A stretch of 35,567 nt of DNA from Myxococcales bacterium (GTDB lineage: Bacteria > Myxococcota_A > Polyangia > Polyangiales > Ga0077539): positions 1 through 35,567 of the forward strand of contig JAAFIF010000097.1 in assembly GCA_013298625.1 (NCBI GenBank). The letters are read 5' to 3'. Below are positions 7,726-15,990 of this stretch, piece by piece. The position numbers were made by a program, and so were the translations under genes. Every line of letters begins with the position of its first letter. Position 1 is the first letter of the stretch. The notes under the pieces were generated by a model, which worked only from the letters and a program-made list of their open reading frames with translations, was not told the origin of the DNA and did not search any database.

Positions 7726-8808
7726 TCAGACGGCGCGGATGCGACGGACGAGGCGCATGCCGATGGTGGGGATGGTTCCGTACGGCGAGGGCTCGAAGGC
7801 CGAGCGGTAGCTCACGCGGAGGGTGGCGGGGCAGTCGGCCCACGATCCGCCGCGCGCGACGCGCTGCTTTCCGCTCGAGGGGCCGACGGGATTTCGTGCG
7901 GGATTTTGCAGGTACTCGCGCGCATCGTACCAGTCGAGGCACCACTCGTTGAGCGTCCCGGCCATCGCGACGAGCCCGTATCCGTTGGGCACCAGCTCGC
8001 GTGTTGGGCGCATCTTGAACTCTTCGAAGCGGTCGTAGTCCGCGAAGCGCGGGGACGGGTCGGTGTCGCCCCAGGGATAGCGCGCGTCGGGGAGGCCGCC
8101 GCGGGCTGCGCGCTCCCACTGCGCCTCGGTGGGCAACGTGTACTCGATCGCGCTCGTCGAGCGAACGGACGCGAGCTTGACCGCGTTTTGCCAGGAGATT
8201 CCCACAGCGGGCAGCACGTTGTACGACTCGGGCGTCGCCGTTTCGAGCGCTTGCCGCTGCCAGTCGGGCAGGTCGTCTGGCAGACCCGCCACGGGGACGC
8301 GCGCGACGCTGTAGATCGAGACCATCCGACGCGTGATGCTGTCGATCAGCGGCGGATTCTGCTCGTTGAACTCATCGTCGTCTTCGTCCGTTCGTCCTTC
8401 GCGCTTCCATTGAAGCGACGGGGCTGGGACGAGGTCGGCGAACGTCGCGATCTGCGTCCACGTGAGCGGGGCGTCGGCGATCCAAAACGGGTCGAGTTCG
8501 ACGCGGCGGCGCGGCCGTTCGTCGTGGTCTCCGTCTTCGCTGCCTTGCCAGAACCACCCCGCAGGGACGTAACGAAACGTGATCGAGTGCTCTTTGACTG
8601 CGAGCGAATCGAGCACGTTCGCGCGCGCGTCCTGCAGCGCACGGTGCGACGGGTGGTGGCCCCACGCGCGGTCGAGCAGCGACGCTGCGGTGTCGATCGA
8701 CCCGTTGGCCACGAGCACGCTCGCTGCTTCGAGCGCCGTTTCGGCAGCAGGAAACGAGACGATCTCGTCCCAGATCCATCGGTGAATCGAGCGCAAATCG
8801 ACGGTCAC
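7726..8808 (-). CDS. SUMF1/formylglycine-generating enzyme-like domain protein
   Basis: This 360-residue protein has an N-terminal helical part (1-70, TPR-like in feel) and a SUMF1/FGE fold at about 75-357. Signatures are FRYVPAGWFWQGS (78-90), LPTEAQWERAARGG (225-238), GTLNEWCLDWY (284-294), RGGSW (319-323) and the terminal IGMRLVRR. True FGEs bind copper with two cysteines in the segment after GGS; here only C326 is present there, so sulfatase activation is unlikely and the domain may be another SUMF1 type. The start is a GTG at 8808 that overlaps the radical SAM stop as GTGA and is preceded by an excellent GGAGGAG site (8812-8818), which rules out the longer open frame. It is the last gene of a coupled three-gene cassette. 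Cytoplasmic; no signal peptide. Confidence 0.85.
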   Translation of the reverse strand: MTVDLRSIHRWIWDEIVSFPAAETALEAASVLVANGSIDTAASLLDRAWGHHPSHRALQDARANVLDSLAVKEHSITFRYVPAGWFWQGSEDGDHDERPRRRVELDPFWIADAPLTWTQIATFADLVPAPSLQWKREGRTDEDDDEFNEQNPPLIDSITRRMVSIYSVARVPVAGLPDDLPDWQRQALETATPESYNVLPAVGISWQNAVKLASVRSTSAIEYTLPTEAQWERAARGGLPDARYPWGDTDPSPRFADYDRFEEFKMRPTRELVPNGYGLVAMAGTLNEWCLDWYDAREYLQNPARNPVGPSSGKQRVARGGSWADCPATLRVSYRSAFEPSPYGTIPTIGMRLVRRIRAV

Positions 8809-10088
8809 AAGCTCCTCCGAGCGCGAAGCGTCACCAGTGGATCGAGCGCGCGATCGGCGGGCGCGGCGAGCCACGGGTCTCGGGCGAACGCGTCGCCGCT
8901 GTGGGCGAGGGCGCGGGCGCGGCAGCCGCCGTCGAAGCGATCGAGCGCGTCGTCGCTGCGAAGGCGCGCAAACGGGTGCGCGTCGGCCCAGATCTTCGCG
9001 AACGGCGTGGTGCGCACGGAGGGTCCGTCGAACGCGGGGCCGAGAAACGAGCACGGGCTCACCACGCCGCTCGACGAGATCGCCGCGAGCGTTGTCCCTG
9101 CGCCGCAGCCGAGGTTGGTGACGACGTTGGCCGATGAGCGGTCGCGCGCTTCGGGGCCGTAGGGCTCTGCGCTCGTGAAGCCGCAGCCGTCGAGCTCGGC
9201 GCCCTCGTTGAGCGCGGCGACCGCGGCGCGGTACTGCGCGAAGCTCGGGACGAGATCGAGGCGGGTGGCCGCGAGGCCCGTCGGGTAGAGCGGACGCAGC
9301 ACGGCGCCGCTCGCGCCGACGGAGCGAGCGAGCGCGCCGAACGCGCGGGCCTCGTGCGCGTTGGTGCTGGTGACGGTCATTGCGAGCGAGAACGGGACGC
9401 GTCCTCGCAAGAGCGCAATGCGGTCGAGCACGCCGTCGTAAACGCCTGCGCCGCGGATCGAGTCGTTGGTCTCTCGCGTGGCGCCATCGAGGCTCACGCT
9501 TAGCCAGAGCACGTCGCGCCGCGCGAGCTCGCGGACGTGGTGCTCGTCGATGAGCAGCCCGTTGGTGGTGATCGACGTGCGGATTCCCTGGTGAATGGCG
9601 AGGTCGACGAGCTCGTAGAGGTCACGTCGCATCAGCGGTTCGCCGCCCGAGAGCGCGAGTCGCAGCGCGCCGATCCGCGCGAGGTCGGCGAAGAGCACCG
9701 AGAGCTCGGCGAGGTCGAGGGCGCGCTCTTTGCGTGGCAGTTCGCCGGCGAAGCAATGGATGCACGAGAGGTTGCAGACGGCGTTGACCTCGAGGTGCGT
9801 CACGAGCGGGCCCGCGAGGTAGCCGTGCGGCGGGTCGAGCTCGAGCACGTCGGCGTCGAGCAGCATGTCGAGCGTGAAGAGCCCGCGCGCATAGAACTCG
9901 GACACGAACGCGTCGAGCGCGTCCCGTCGGTGCTCGGGCGCGGCGTCGAGCTGCAGCGGGCTGCGCTTCGCCGCGCGGAGGACGGCGGTGATTTCGTGGT
10001 CGAAGGGCAGGTATCTGGCGGTCGCGCGCTCGAAGAGCAGCGATCCGAACCACTGCGGGACGAGCGCCCACGGAGCGAGCGCGCTCAC
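8805..10088 (-). CDS. Radical SAM enzyme with SPASM-like C-terminal region
   Basis: This 427-residue protein carries the radical SAM cluster motif C105-x3-C109-x2-C112 in VNAVCNLSCIHCFAGE, followed by SGGEP (147-151), ITTNGLLI (173-180) and SVSLDGATRETND (197-209). The C-terminal part has GCGAGTTLAAISSSGVVSPC (C328 and C346) and DGGCRARALAHSGD (C389), typical of SPASM/twitch enzymes that bind extra iron-sulfur clusters, including AhbC/AhbD/NirJ and peptide-maturing enzymes. The first 85 residues look like a small helical/winged domain of the kind that binds leader peptides in some family members, but this is uncertain. The GTG start at 10088 overlaps the upstream stop as GTGA. Its gene is likewise GTGA-coupled to the SUMF1 gene. 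Substrate unknown; family assignment firm. Confidence 0.88.
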   Translation of the reverse strand: MSALAPWALVPQWFGSLLFERATARYLPFDHEITAVLRAAKRSPLQLDAAPEHRRDALDAFVSEFYARGLFTLDMLLDADVLELDPPHGYLAGPLVTHLEVNAVCNLSCIHCFAGELPRKERALDLAELSVLFADLARIGALRLALSGGEPLMRRDLYELVDLAIHQGIRTSITTNGLLIDEHHVRELARRDVLWLSVSLDGATRETNDSIRGAGVYDGVLDRIALLRGRVPFSLAMTVTSTNAHEARAFGALARSVGASGAVLRPLYPTGLAATRLDLVPSFAQYRAAVAALNEGAELDGCGFTSAEPYGPEARDRSSANVVTNLGCGAGTTLAAISSSGVVSPCSFLGPAFDGPSVRTTPFAKIWADAHPFARLRSDDALDRFDGGCRARALAHSGDAFARDPWLAAPADRALDPLVTLRARRSL

Positions 10089-10699
10089 GTGATGCTCCCG
10101 GTCTCGCCGTCGAGCGTGAAGACCCTGCGGACCCAGACCGTTCCGGGCTTCGAGGTCATTCCGATGGACGGGATCTTCTCGAGTCGATGATCGGCCCAGC
10201 GGTCCTTGCTGCGAGTGGGCGGCGGCATCGCGCGCAGCGAGACCCATCCTTCGACGTCGCGGGTGTCCGTGAGCCACTCGCCGCTCGGGGCGCTGCTGGT
10301 GCCGTACCATCGCGAGTCGTCCGCGGTGGCGAGCCTCGCGTTCGGGAGCTTTGCGCGTGACGAAGGGACGGCGTGGCTCTTGTCGTACTCGAGCAACAAT
10401 CGAAACGTGAGGGCAATGTCCAGGCTGTCGAACACGAGCGCGATCACGTGGCTGCCCGGCGCGAGGTCGAGGCGCGGTCGCTCGTGCAGCGCGCCGTCGA
10501 TGAAGACCTTGCCGCCGCGATCGCCGAAATCCCTGTAGATCACCAGCGGAATCGACTGTCGCGGGTCGATCCAACGCAGGATCGCGCCGCCGCAGCCGAG
10601 GGGCACTTCGCAGCTCGAGTACGCTTCGAGCACCAGTCGATCGGACTGCTTGACGTAGCGATCGAAGGTGTTGAGCTCGAGGTCGCGCTGCCGGGCCAT
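10085..10699 (-). CDS. Hypothetical protein, first gene of the radical SAM/SUMF1 cassette
   Basis: I do not recognise this 204-residue protein. It is mostly predicted beta strand, with SSCEVPLGCGGAILRWIDP (28-46, C30 and C36), VIYRDFGDRGGKVFIDGALHE (about 53-73) and LAPGSHVIALVF (79-90). The strand pattern with a glycine-rich turn and a PGSHVI-like strand resembles galactose-binding-like beta sandwiches, but this is only an impression. There is no signal peptide or membrane segment. Its stop overlaps the GTG of the radical SAM gene by four bases (GTGA), so the two are probably translated as a unit. It starts 25 bp after the stop of the upstream hypothetical gene. It could be the substrate, a scaffold or a carrier for the radical SAM enzyme. 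Confidence 0.7.
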   Translation of the reverse strand: MARQRDLELNTFDRYVKQSDRLVLEAYSSCEVPLGCGGAILRWIDPRQSIPLVIYRDFGDRGGKVFIDGALHERPRLDLAPGSHVIALVFDSLDIALTFRLLLEYDKSHAVPSSRAKLPNARLATADDSRWYGTSSAPSGEWLTDTRDVEGWVSLRAMPPPTRSKDRWADHRLEKIPSIGMTSKPGTVWVRRVFTLDGETGSIT

Positions 10700-10724
10700 C
10701 GCTGGCCATGGTAGCGCGCGTCGC

Positions 10725-11228
10725 TCACTCGCGGGCGAGCCACACCCGCACGGCGCGCGTGGGGTCTTCGGTGTCGGGGCGCGCGTTGTGCTCGGCCGAG
10801 AGCTGCTCGGCGTCCGCGCGGCGCGCGAGCAGGCCGTGCGCGTTGCGCTCGAGCGTCGTGCCGCGCAGGACGAGCGTCGAGCACCAGGGCTCCAAGAGCT
10901 CGATGACGTCCCAGCCCACGAAGTCGAGATCGTCCGCAGGGGCGCTGGGCGCGATGGGCAGCGCGCCCTTGGCTGGCGCGGGGTCTTGCGGGACCTCGAA
11001 CACGATGACGTCCACGCTGAGCGAGCCCGCGCGGGCGTCGCGCGCGAACGCGAGGGCCTCGTCGAGGTCTTCGATCACCGAGTCGCCGCGCAAGAGGGCG
11101 TCGCGGTAGCGCTCGCGCAGCTTGGAGAAGCGCTTGGCGGTGGCGATCGCGTCGAGCGCGGGGCGGTGCACGCCGCGGTACGAAGTGTTCGCGTCGCGCG
11201 CGAGGACGAGGGCTCCGCGGTCGATCAT
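10725..11228 (-). CDS. Hypothetical protein coupled to purA
   Basis: I do not recognise this 167-residue protein. It begins IDRGALVLARDANTSYRGVH, has a basic helical part at 28-70, then a strand SVDVIVFEVPQD (71-82), a proline/alanine linker and a second part with FVGWDVIELLEPWCSTLVLRG (103-123). No signal peptide or membrane segment is seen. Its ATG overlaps the purA stop as ATGA (11225-11228), which makes co-translation with purA very likely and supports the gene being real despite no known family. Codon composition matches the neighbours. The next gene follows after 25 bp. A role tied to purine metabolism is possible from context only. Confidence 0.72.
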   Translation of the reverse strand: MIDRGALVLARDANTSYRGVHRPALDAIATAKRFSKLRERYRDALLRGDSVIEDLDEALAFARDARAGSLSVDVIVFEVPQDPAPAKGALPIAPSAPADDLDFVGWDVIELLEPWCSTLVLRGTTLERNAHGLLARRADAEQLSAEHNARPDTEDPTRAVRVWLARE

Positions 11229-12508
11229 CGGACGTACGAGAAGGCGTCGCCGAGGACGATGGTCTCGGTGCGCTCGGCGCCGACCGAGACCATGGCGATG
11301 GGCACTTCGACGCGCTGCTCGATCATCGAGATGTACTCGCGCGCGGCGGCAGGAAGGTCGAGCAGCGTGCGGGCGGCGGAGAGGGGCTCCTTCCACCCGG
11401 CGAACTTCTCGTAGACGGGCTCGGCGCGGTCGAGGTCGTCGACGGGCAGCTCTTCGGTCTCGACGCCGTCGACGCGGTACTTCGTGCAGACGGGGATCTC
11501 TTCGTAGCCCGAGAGGATGTCGAGCTTGGTGACGGCGAGGGCGGTCAGGCCGTTGACGCGCGCGGCGTAGCGCAGCGCGGGCAGGTCGATCCACCCGCAG
11601 CGCCGGGGGCGGCCCGTGGTCGCGCCGTACTCTTCGCCCGCTTCGCGCAGCGAGTCTCCCGCGGCGCCGACGAGCTCCGTGGGAAACGGCCCGTGCCCGA
11701 CGCGCGTGCAGTACGCCTTGGTGATCCCGAACACCGCGTCGATGCGCGTGGGGCCGATCCCGGTGCCCGTGCACGCTCCGCCGGCGACGGTGTTGGAGCT
11801 CGTCACGAAGGGATACGTCCCGTGGTCGAGGTCGAGCAGCGTGCCTTGCGCGCCTTCGAACACGACGCGCAGCTTCGCCTTGAGCGCGCGGTCGACGGTG
11901 AGCGATGCGTCGCCGAGCAGCGGGGCGATCTGCGCGACGAGGGGCTCGATGAAGGCGAGGGCCTCTTCGACGCTGGGCTCGGGCGCGCCCGCGGCGCGAG
12001 CGCGGGGCTTGTATGCGTCGATCAGGGCCTCGATCGCGGCGCGGGCTCGGCTCGGCGAGACGAGGTCGCACAAGCGCACGCCGACGCGCGCGCTCTTGTC
12101 CGAGTACGTGGGGCCAATGCCGCGGCCGGTGGTGCCGATCGCGCGGGGTCCCGCGTTGGCTGCGCGGTCGATCGCCGCTTGAAACGGCAGCGTGGCGTGC
12201 GCGCGGCCCGAGACCAAGAGGCGGGGGCGCACCGAGAGCCCGCGCCCTTCGAGGTCCGCGATCTCCTCGATGAGCACCTTGGGGTCGATGACCATTCCGG
12301 CGCCGAGGACGCAGCGCGTCGCGGGGTGCAGGACACCCGACGGGAGCAGGTGCGTGACGACCTTCTGTCCGTTGACCTTGAGCGTGTGCCCGGCGTTTGC
12401 GCCGCCGCCGTAGCGGACGACGAGGTCCGCGCGTTCGGCGACGAGGTCGACGATCTTTCCTTTGCCTTCGTCGCCCCACTGGGCGCCGATGACGACGATC
12501 GCGGTCAT
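11225..12508 (-). CDS. purA: Adenylosuccinate synthetase
   Basis: PurA joins IMP and aspartate using GTP to form adenylosuccinate, the first committed step to AMP. The 427-residue length is typical. Visible motifs are the N-terminal GDEGKGK (12-18) with catalytic D13, GGGANAGHT with catalytic H41, IGTTGRGIGPTYSDK, FEGAQGTLLDLDHGTYPFVT, and the C-terminal TKLDILSG guanine-specificity motif. All expected regions are present, so the enzyme should be active. The ATG at 12508 follows a purine-rich stretch and gives the normal N terminus; the longer open frame runs back into hisZ in another frame. It is 46 bp downstream of hisZ and overlaps the next gene by ATGA, so it sits within a minus-strand operon. 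Confidence 0.97.
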   Translation of the reverse strand: MTAIVVIGAQWGDEGKGKIVDLVAERADLVVRYGGGANAGHTLKVNGQKVVTHLLPSGVLHPATRCVLGAGMVIDPKVLIEEIADLEGRGLSVRPRLLVSGRAHATLPFQAAIDRAANAGPRAIGTTGRGIGPTYSDKSARVGVRLCDLVSPSRARAAIEALIDAYKPRARAAGAPEPSVEEALAFIEPLVAQIAPLLGDASLTVDRALKAKLRVVFEGAQGTLLDLDHGTYPFVTSSNTVAGGACTGTGIGPTRIDAVFGITKAYCTRVGHGPFPTELVGAAGDSLREAGEEYGATTGRPRRCGWIDLPALRYAARVNGLTALAVTKLDILSGYEEIPVCTKYRVDGVETEELPVDDLDRAEPVYEKFAGWKEPLSAARTLLDLPAAAREYISMIEQRVEVPIAMVSVGAERTETIVLGDAFSYVR

Positions 12509-12554
12509 AGCGTTGCTCTCTTTGTCGATGATGGGTTGGTGGCCAGACTTGAAA

Positions 12555-13799
12555 TCATGTGCGCGACAGCCAGTCGCGTCGCGCGCCGTCGCCGCGCTCG
12601 TAGACGGCGTCGCCCTCGCAGCGAAGCACCCTGGCGTAGCGCGACAGCGACGCGGCGTCTGCCGCAGAAAACATGGCCTCGTCGCACTCGGCGACGGCCA
12701 TCCCTCGGGCCCTGAGGGCCCTCGCTGCGTGCGCGCGGCCGTCGCCGTCACCCACCAGGAGCGTGGGGCGCTCGATCGCCGCTGGGGCTCGTTGCGCCAG
12801 GGCTTCGTCGACGAGCTCGAGGTCGATCGCGCACCCTGTCGCGGGACGCGGCGCGCCAAACTCTGCCAGCAGCGAGTCGTAGCGCCCGCCCGCGCCGAGG
12901 GGCTCGCCCACGCCGCGCGCGAGCAAGACAAACGAGACGCCGGTGTAGTAGCCGAGGCCGCGCACCTCGCCGAGGTCGACGAGCACGCGATCGGCGAGTC
13001 CCGAGGCGGCGAGCCGGTCGCGGACGGCGCGCAGCTCGTCGAGCGCGGCGCTCAGCGCGGGTGAAGTTGAAATCGTGTGCGTGCTGTCGCCGTCGAGCAG
13101 CGCGCTGTCCCCAGCGACCGCGATGGTGGCGCGCACGCGGTCGAGCGCGGGGCCGTCGCCGAGCACGCGGCGCAGCGTGGCGTCGTCGCGGGCCGAGAGC
13201 GCGTCGATGAAGTGCGCGCGCAGGGGTTCTTTCGCGAGCGCGACGAGCGCGTTGGCGACGGTGGCGTGCGACAGCTCGACGCGGACGTCTTCGAGCCCGA
13301 GCGCAGAGAGCGCGGCGAGCGCCACGCGGATCACTTCGACGTCGGCGTCGATCGAGGCCCAGCCGATGAGCTCGACGCCGGCTTGTGAAATCTGGCGCAG
13401 CTTGCGGCTGCGGCCGCGCGGGGTTCGAATGACCGAGCCCTCGTACATGAGCCTGAGCGGCAGCGCGGCGTCGGCGTAGCGGGTGGCGGCGACGCGGGCG
13501 ATCTGCGGCGTCATGTCGGGCCGCAGCGCGACGACGTGACCCGAGCTCGGCTCGACGAAGCGCACGAGGTCGCGCTGCGCGCTCTCGGACAAGCCGCGCG
13601 CGATGGTGTCTTCGCGCTCGTACGCGGGCAGAACCACGAGCTCGTAGCCCCACTGCGAGAAGCAGTCGATGGCCGAGCGCGCGCGGGCGCGGCGCTGCGC
13701 GGCGCGTGGAGGGAGGAGGTCACGCAGCCCGGGGGGCAGCGCGAGCGGCGCGGTCGTGATGCGAAGCAGACCGTCGGTGTCGTTGAGGTCGCGAGACAC
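12555..13799 (-). CDS. hisZ: HisZ-type ATP phosphoribosyltransferase regulatory subunit
   Basis: This 414-residue protein is a class II synthetase-like paralogue of HisRS. It shows the motif 1-like PPGLRDLLPPRAAQRR (22-37), LRPDMTPQIARVAATR (92-107, the form typical of HisZ rather than HisRS), motif 2-like GSVIRTPRGRSRKLRQISQAG (121-141) and motif 3-like GLGYYTGVSFVLLARG...GAGGRYDSL (281-310). A complete HisRS anticodon-binding domain is not evident. HisZ forms a complex with short-form HisG, which catalyses the first step of histidine synthesis, and carries the histidine feedback site. The start is a GTG at 13799 without a strong ribosome-binding site. hisG is not in the window. Pairing with purA just downstream is a common bacterial arrangement. 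A divergent HisRS-like protein is the alternative. Confidence 0.85.
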   Translation of the reverse strand: MSRDLNDTDGLLRITTAPLALPPGLRDLLPPRAAQRRARARSAIDCFSQWGYELVVLPAYEREDTIARGLSESAQRDLVRFVEPSSGHVVALRPDMTPQIARVAATRYADAALPLRLMYEGSVIRTPRGRSRKLRQISQAGVELIGWASIDADVEVIRVALAALSALGLEDVRVELSHATVANALVALAKEPLRAHFIDALSARDDATLRRVLGDGPALDRVRATIAVAGDSALLDGDSTHTISTSPALSAALDELRAVRDRLAASGLADRVLVDLGEVRGLGYYTGVSFVLLARGVGEPLGAGGRYDSLLAEFGAPRPATGCAIDLELVDEALAQRAPAAIERPTLLVGDGDGRAHAARALRARGMAVAECDEAMFSAADAASLSRYARVLRCEGDAVYERGDGARRDWLSRT

Positions 13800-13851
13800 T
13801 GGACGGTGGCGGACAGTATCTCAGCTCTCTCGAAGATGCTCGCAACAACCC

Positions 13852-15090
13852 TCAGGCTTCGTCGTCTGCGCTGTCGGTGCTGGGAAACACCACGTCGACG
13901 CGCGTTCCGCGGCCGACGGTCGACTGGACGTCGATGACGGCGTGGTGGGCCTCGACGATGCGAAACACCGTGGCCATGCCGAGCCCGGCGTTGCTCTTCT
14001 TCGACCGGGTCGAGAAGAAGGGCTCGAACATTCGCTTGCGGGTGGCCTCGTCCATCCCCTCTCCGTCGTCTTCGACCGAGAGGACGACGGTCGCGCCGTC
14101 GCGGCGGACGCTCACGGAGATGCTGCCTCTTCGCTGGCCGATCGCGTCTCGGGCGTTGGACGCGAGGTTGAGCAGCACCTGCTCGACGCCGACGCGATCG
14201 GCTAGGACGGTGTCGTCTCCTTCGCTGCGCTCGACGCGCAGCTCTGACGGAGCGACCATGCCTTCGAGCGTGGACTGCAGGGCGGTGACCATGCCGTAGA
14301 GGCTCTGCCGGCTGACGGTGATGGCGTCGGCGCGCGCGCAGGCGATGAGCCTGCGGGTGAGCCTTCGACCTGCGTCGGAGCTCTCGCGCATCAGAGCGAC
14401 GGTCTTGGCGCGCGCGACGGGGTCGTTCTCCTGGCGCGCGAGGGTGTCTGTGAGCAGCTGAATGACGCCGAGGATGTTGTTGAAATCATGGGCGACGGCG
14501 GCGGCCATTCGGCCGAGCGCCTCCATCTTCTCGCTCTCGCGGCGGGTGGCCTCGGCGCGGGCGAGCCTCGACTCGGCCTCGATGCGGGCGCTCTGCTCGA
14601 AAACGGACGCGATGAGCTCGGCGACCGCGGTGACGAAGTCGCGCTCTCGCTGGGTCCAGTCGCGCACGCCGTCGACGATCTCTGCGCACACGATGCCGAA
14701 CACGCGGCCGCTGCGGTAGATGGGCACGTCGAGCGTCGCGCCGATGTTGAGCGGGTCGAAATAGTCTTCGACGAGCTCGCGCGAGGCGGGGTCTCGGCGC
14801 GTGTCCGCGACGGCGATGGTGCGGTTCTGCGCGATGGCGCGGCCGTAGGACGGGTACTTGCTCGCCTCGAGCTCCCAGCCCGAGGTGACCTCGTTGGTGG
14901 CGACGTCGACCGCGCAGGTGCAGCGCCATCGACCGCCGTCGTGGTCGAGTTGCCACACGCTGACCCTGGTGACGTGCAGCGTGGTCGCTGTGATGCGCGC
15001 GACCGTCGTGAGCGCCTCAGAGAGGGAGGCCTTCTCCAAGCTCACGTGCGCGATCTCGAGGAGTCCACGCTCGAACTGCATGGCGCGCAT
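13852..15090 (-). CDS. Soluble sensor histidine kinase with GAF domain
   Basis: This 412-residue protein has a GAF-like sensor domain (about 20-165), a linker coiled coil (168-195), a HisKA domain with the phosphorylated H201 in AHDFNN, and an ATPase domain with N box NLASNARDAIG (308-318), G1 box DDGEGM (341-346), F box FEPFFSTR (355-362) and G2 box GLGMATV (369-375). It lacks transmembrane segments, so it senses a cytoplasmic signal, perhaps a small ligand bound by GAF. No response regulator or receiver domain is encoded next to it, making it an orphan. The ATG at 15090 follows a GAAGG site six bases upstream and is preferred over a TTG nine codons further up. It sits between a membrane protein gene and hisZ on the same strand. 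Confidence 0.92.
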   Translation of the reverse strand: MRAMQFERGLLEIAHVSLEKASLSEALTTVARITATTLHVTRVSVWQLDHDGGRWRCTCAVDVATNEVTSGWELEASKYPSYGRAIAQNRTIAVADTRRDPASRELVEDYFDPLNIGATLDVPIYRSGRVFGIVCAEIVDGVRDWTQRERDFVTAVAELIASVFEQSARIEAESRLARAEATRRESEKMEALGRMAAAVAHDFNNILGVIQLLTDTLARQENDPVARAKTVALMRESSDAGRRLTRRLIACARADAITVSRQSLYGMVTALQSTLEGMVAPSELRVERSEGDDTVLADRVGVEQVLLNLASNARDAIGQRRGSISVSVRRDGATVVLSVEDDGEGMDEATRKRMFEPFFSTRSKKSNAGLGMATVFRIVEAHHAVIDVQSTVGRGTRVDVVFPSTDSADDEA

Positions 15091-15140
15091 GGCAGACCTT
15101 CGGCGCAGTCGAGTCAAGCTCTGCGGCGGCGTTTGTGTGT

Positions 15141-15824
15141 TCAGAAATCAATCGGGACGGTCACGATGTAGCGGTCGTGATCGTGGGCCATCGTCGCGAA
15201 CGGCAAGGGAAACACTGCGTTTTTTACGCACGACGTGACGTCGCCGGCGCGCGGAACGGTGCTCGCGGGCGATCCCCATCCGCGCACGAACGAGGTCGAG
15301 AAGCGAAAATCGAGCACCAACGCGAGCCGTCCGTGGCCGCCGCGCGCGCACTCAGCGAGCTGCGCGGACTTGCTGGCGATGTGCTGTTGCAGCGCGGCGA
15401 GCTGCCCGCAGTTGGCGCCGAGGATGGGCGTCGGAGGACCTGCGTCGAAGCAGCGAGAGATCGCGGGCGCGCCCACGGTGGCCGAGCCTGCGGGCGGCGG
15501 CGTCGCAGACGTGGACCCCGGCTCTGCGCCTGCGGGCGGCGTGGCGCCAGGGTCGACTTCGCCGCCGCCGTTGGGCTCGGCGACGGTGGCTGCGTCTCGC
15601 GTCGCGCTCGGGGCGAGCGGATCCGCGAGCGGCGCGCCAGCGTCTGCGGCGGACACGGGCGGAAGGGCGTTGGTGGGCGCGATCGAGCCGCTCGTGTCGG
15701 TCGAGCGAGGGCGCAGGAGGACCATTCCGCCGCCGAAAACGACGACGAAGCCCGCGACGAGCGAGCCGAGCGCGACGAGCGCGACGGTCTTGGGCGGATA
15801 GGTAGCTTCGGACACCGCGGGCAC
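15141..15824 (-). CDS. Single-pass membrane protein with Pro/Ala-rich linker and AgmX/TonB-like C-terminus
   Basis: This 227-residue protein has a short cytoplasmic N terminus, one membrane segment (about 13-37), a long low-complexity linker rich in Ala, Pro, Gly and Ser (about 40-125), and a compact C-terminal domain with four cysteines, ending in DRYIVTVPIDF. The end pattern (a cysteine followed by FPLP, then a strand closing on an aromatic residue) resembles the TonB-like C-terminal domains seen in myxobacterial AgmX/PglI-type proteins. If so, it spans the periplasm to contact an outer-membrane or envelope partner. No ExbB/ExbD genes are nearby. The start is GTG at 15824. It is divergent from the large ATPase gene, with about 165 bp between. 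The membrane/linker architecture is certain; the domain label is tentative. Confidence 0.72.
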   Translation of the reverse strand: MPAVSEATYPPKTVALVALGSLVAGFVVVFGGGMVLLRPRSTDTSGSIAPTNALPPVSAADAGAPLADPLAPSATRDAATVAEPNGGGEVDPGATPPAGAEPGSTSATPPPAGSATVGAPAISRCFDAGPPTPILGANCGQLAALQQHIASKSAQLAECARGGHGRLALVLDFRFSTSFVRGWGSPASTVPRAGDVTSCVKNAVFPLPFATMAHDHDRYIVTVPIDF

Positions 15825-15859
15825 TGGTTAGAGCGGTTCGCGTCGAGATGCAACGGAGA

Positions 15860-15871
15860 GCGCTCGAGCGC
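15860..15871. promoter_or_regulatory. 12-bp perfect palindrome in divergent intergenic region
   Basis: The 166-bp gap between the divergent single-pass membrane protein gene and the ATPase/TPR gene holds the palindrome GCGCTCGAGCGC, 120 bp before the ATPase start. It is in the right place for an operator or shared regulatory site, but its sequence is of the sort expected by chance here. No convincing -35/-10 pair is visible in the gap. Confidence 0.22.
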
Positions 15872-15980
15872 CGACGGCGCGCGCGCGCTTGCGGGTTGTG
15901 CGTCGTTGCGGTACCCGCGCCGACCGCAGGTCGAACACGGTGCCTTTCGAGGCAGTCGGGGTATCGTCGGCGGCAACTCT

Positions 15981-15987
15981 GGAGGAG
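15981..15987 (+). promoter_or_regulatory. Strong ribosome-binding site for the ATPase/TPR gene
   Basis: GGAGGAG lies three bases before the ATG at 15991 and decides this start over the in-frame ATG at 15889, which has no such site and would add 34 arginine-rich residues unlike the family. Confidence 0.8.
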
Positions 15988-15990
15988 CGC

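Noticed and set aside
7726..8808. Annotation of the SUMF1 protein as a sulfatase-activating formylglycine-generating enzyme
   Set aside because: The segment after GGSW has one cysteine, not the pair that binds copper in true FGE, and no sulfatase gene is nearby.
13800..13851. Promoter-like hexamers upstream of hisZ
   Set aside because: The best pair I could make (TTGCGA and AGATAC with about 18 bases between) is poor, and the neighbouring gene could be co-transcribed.
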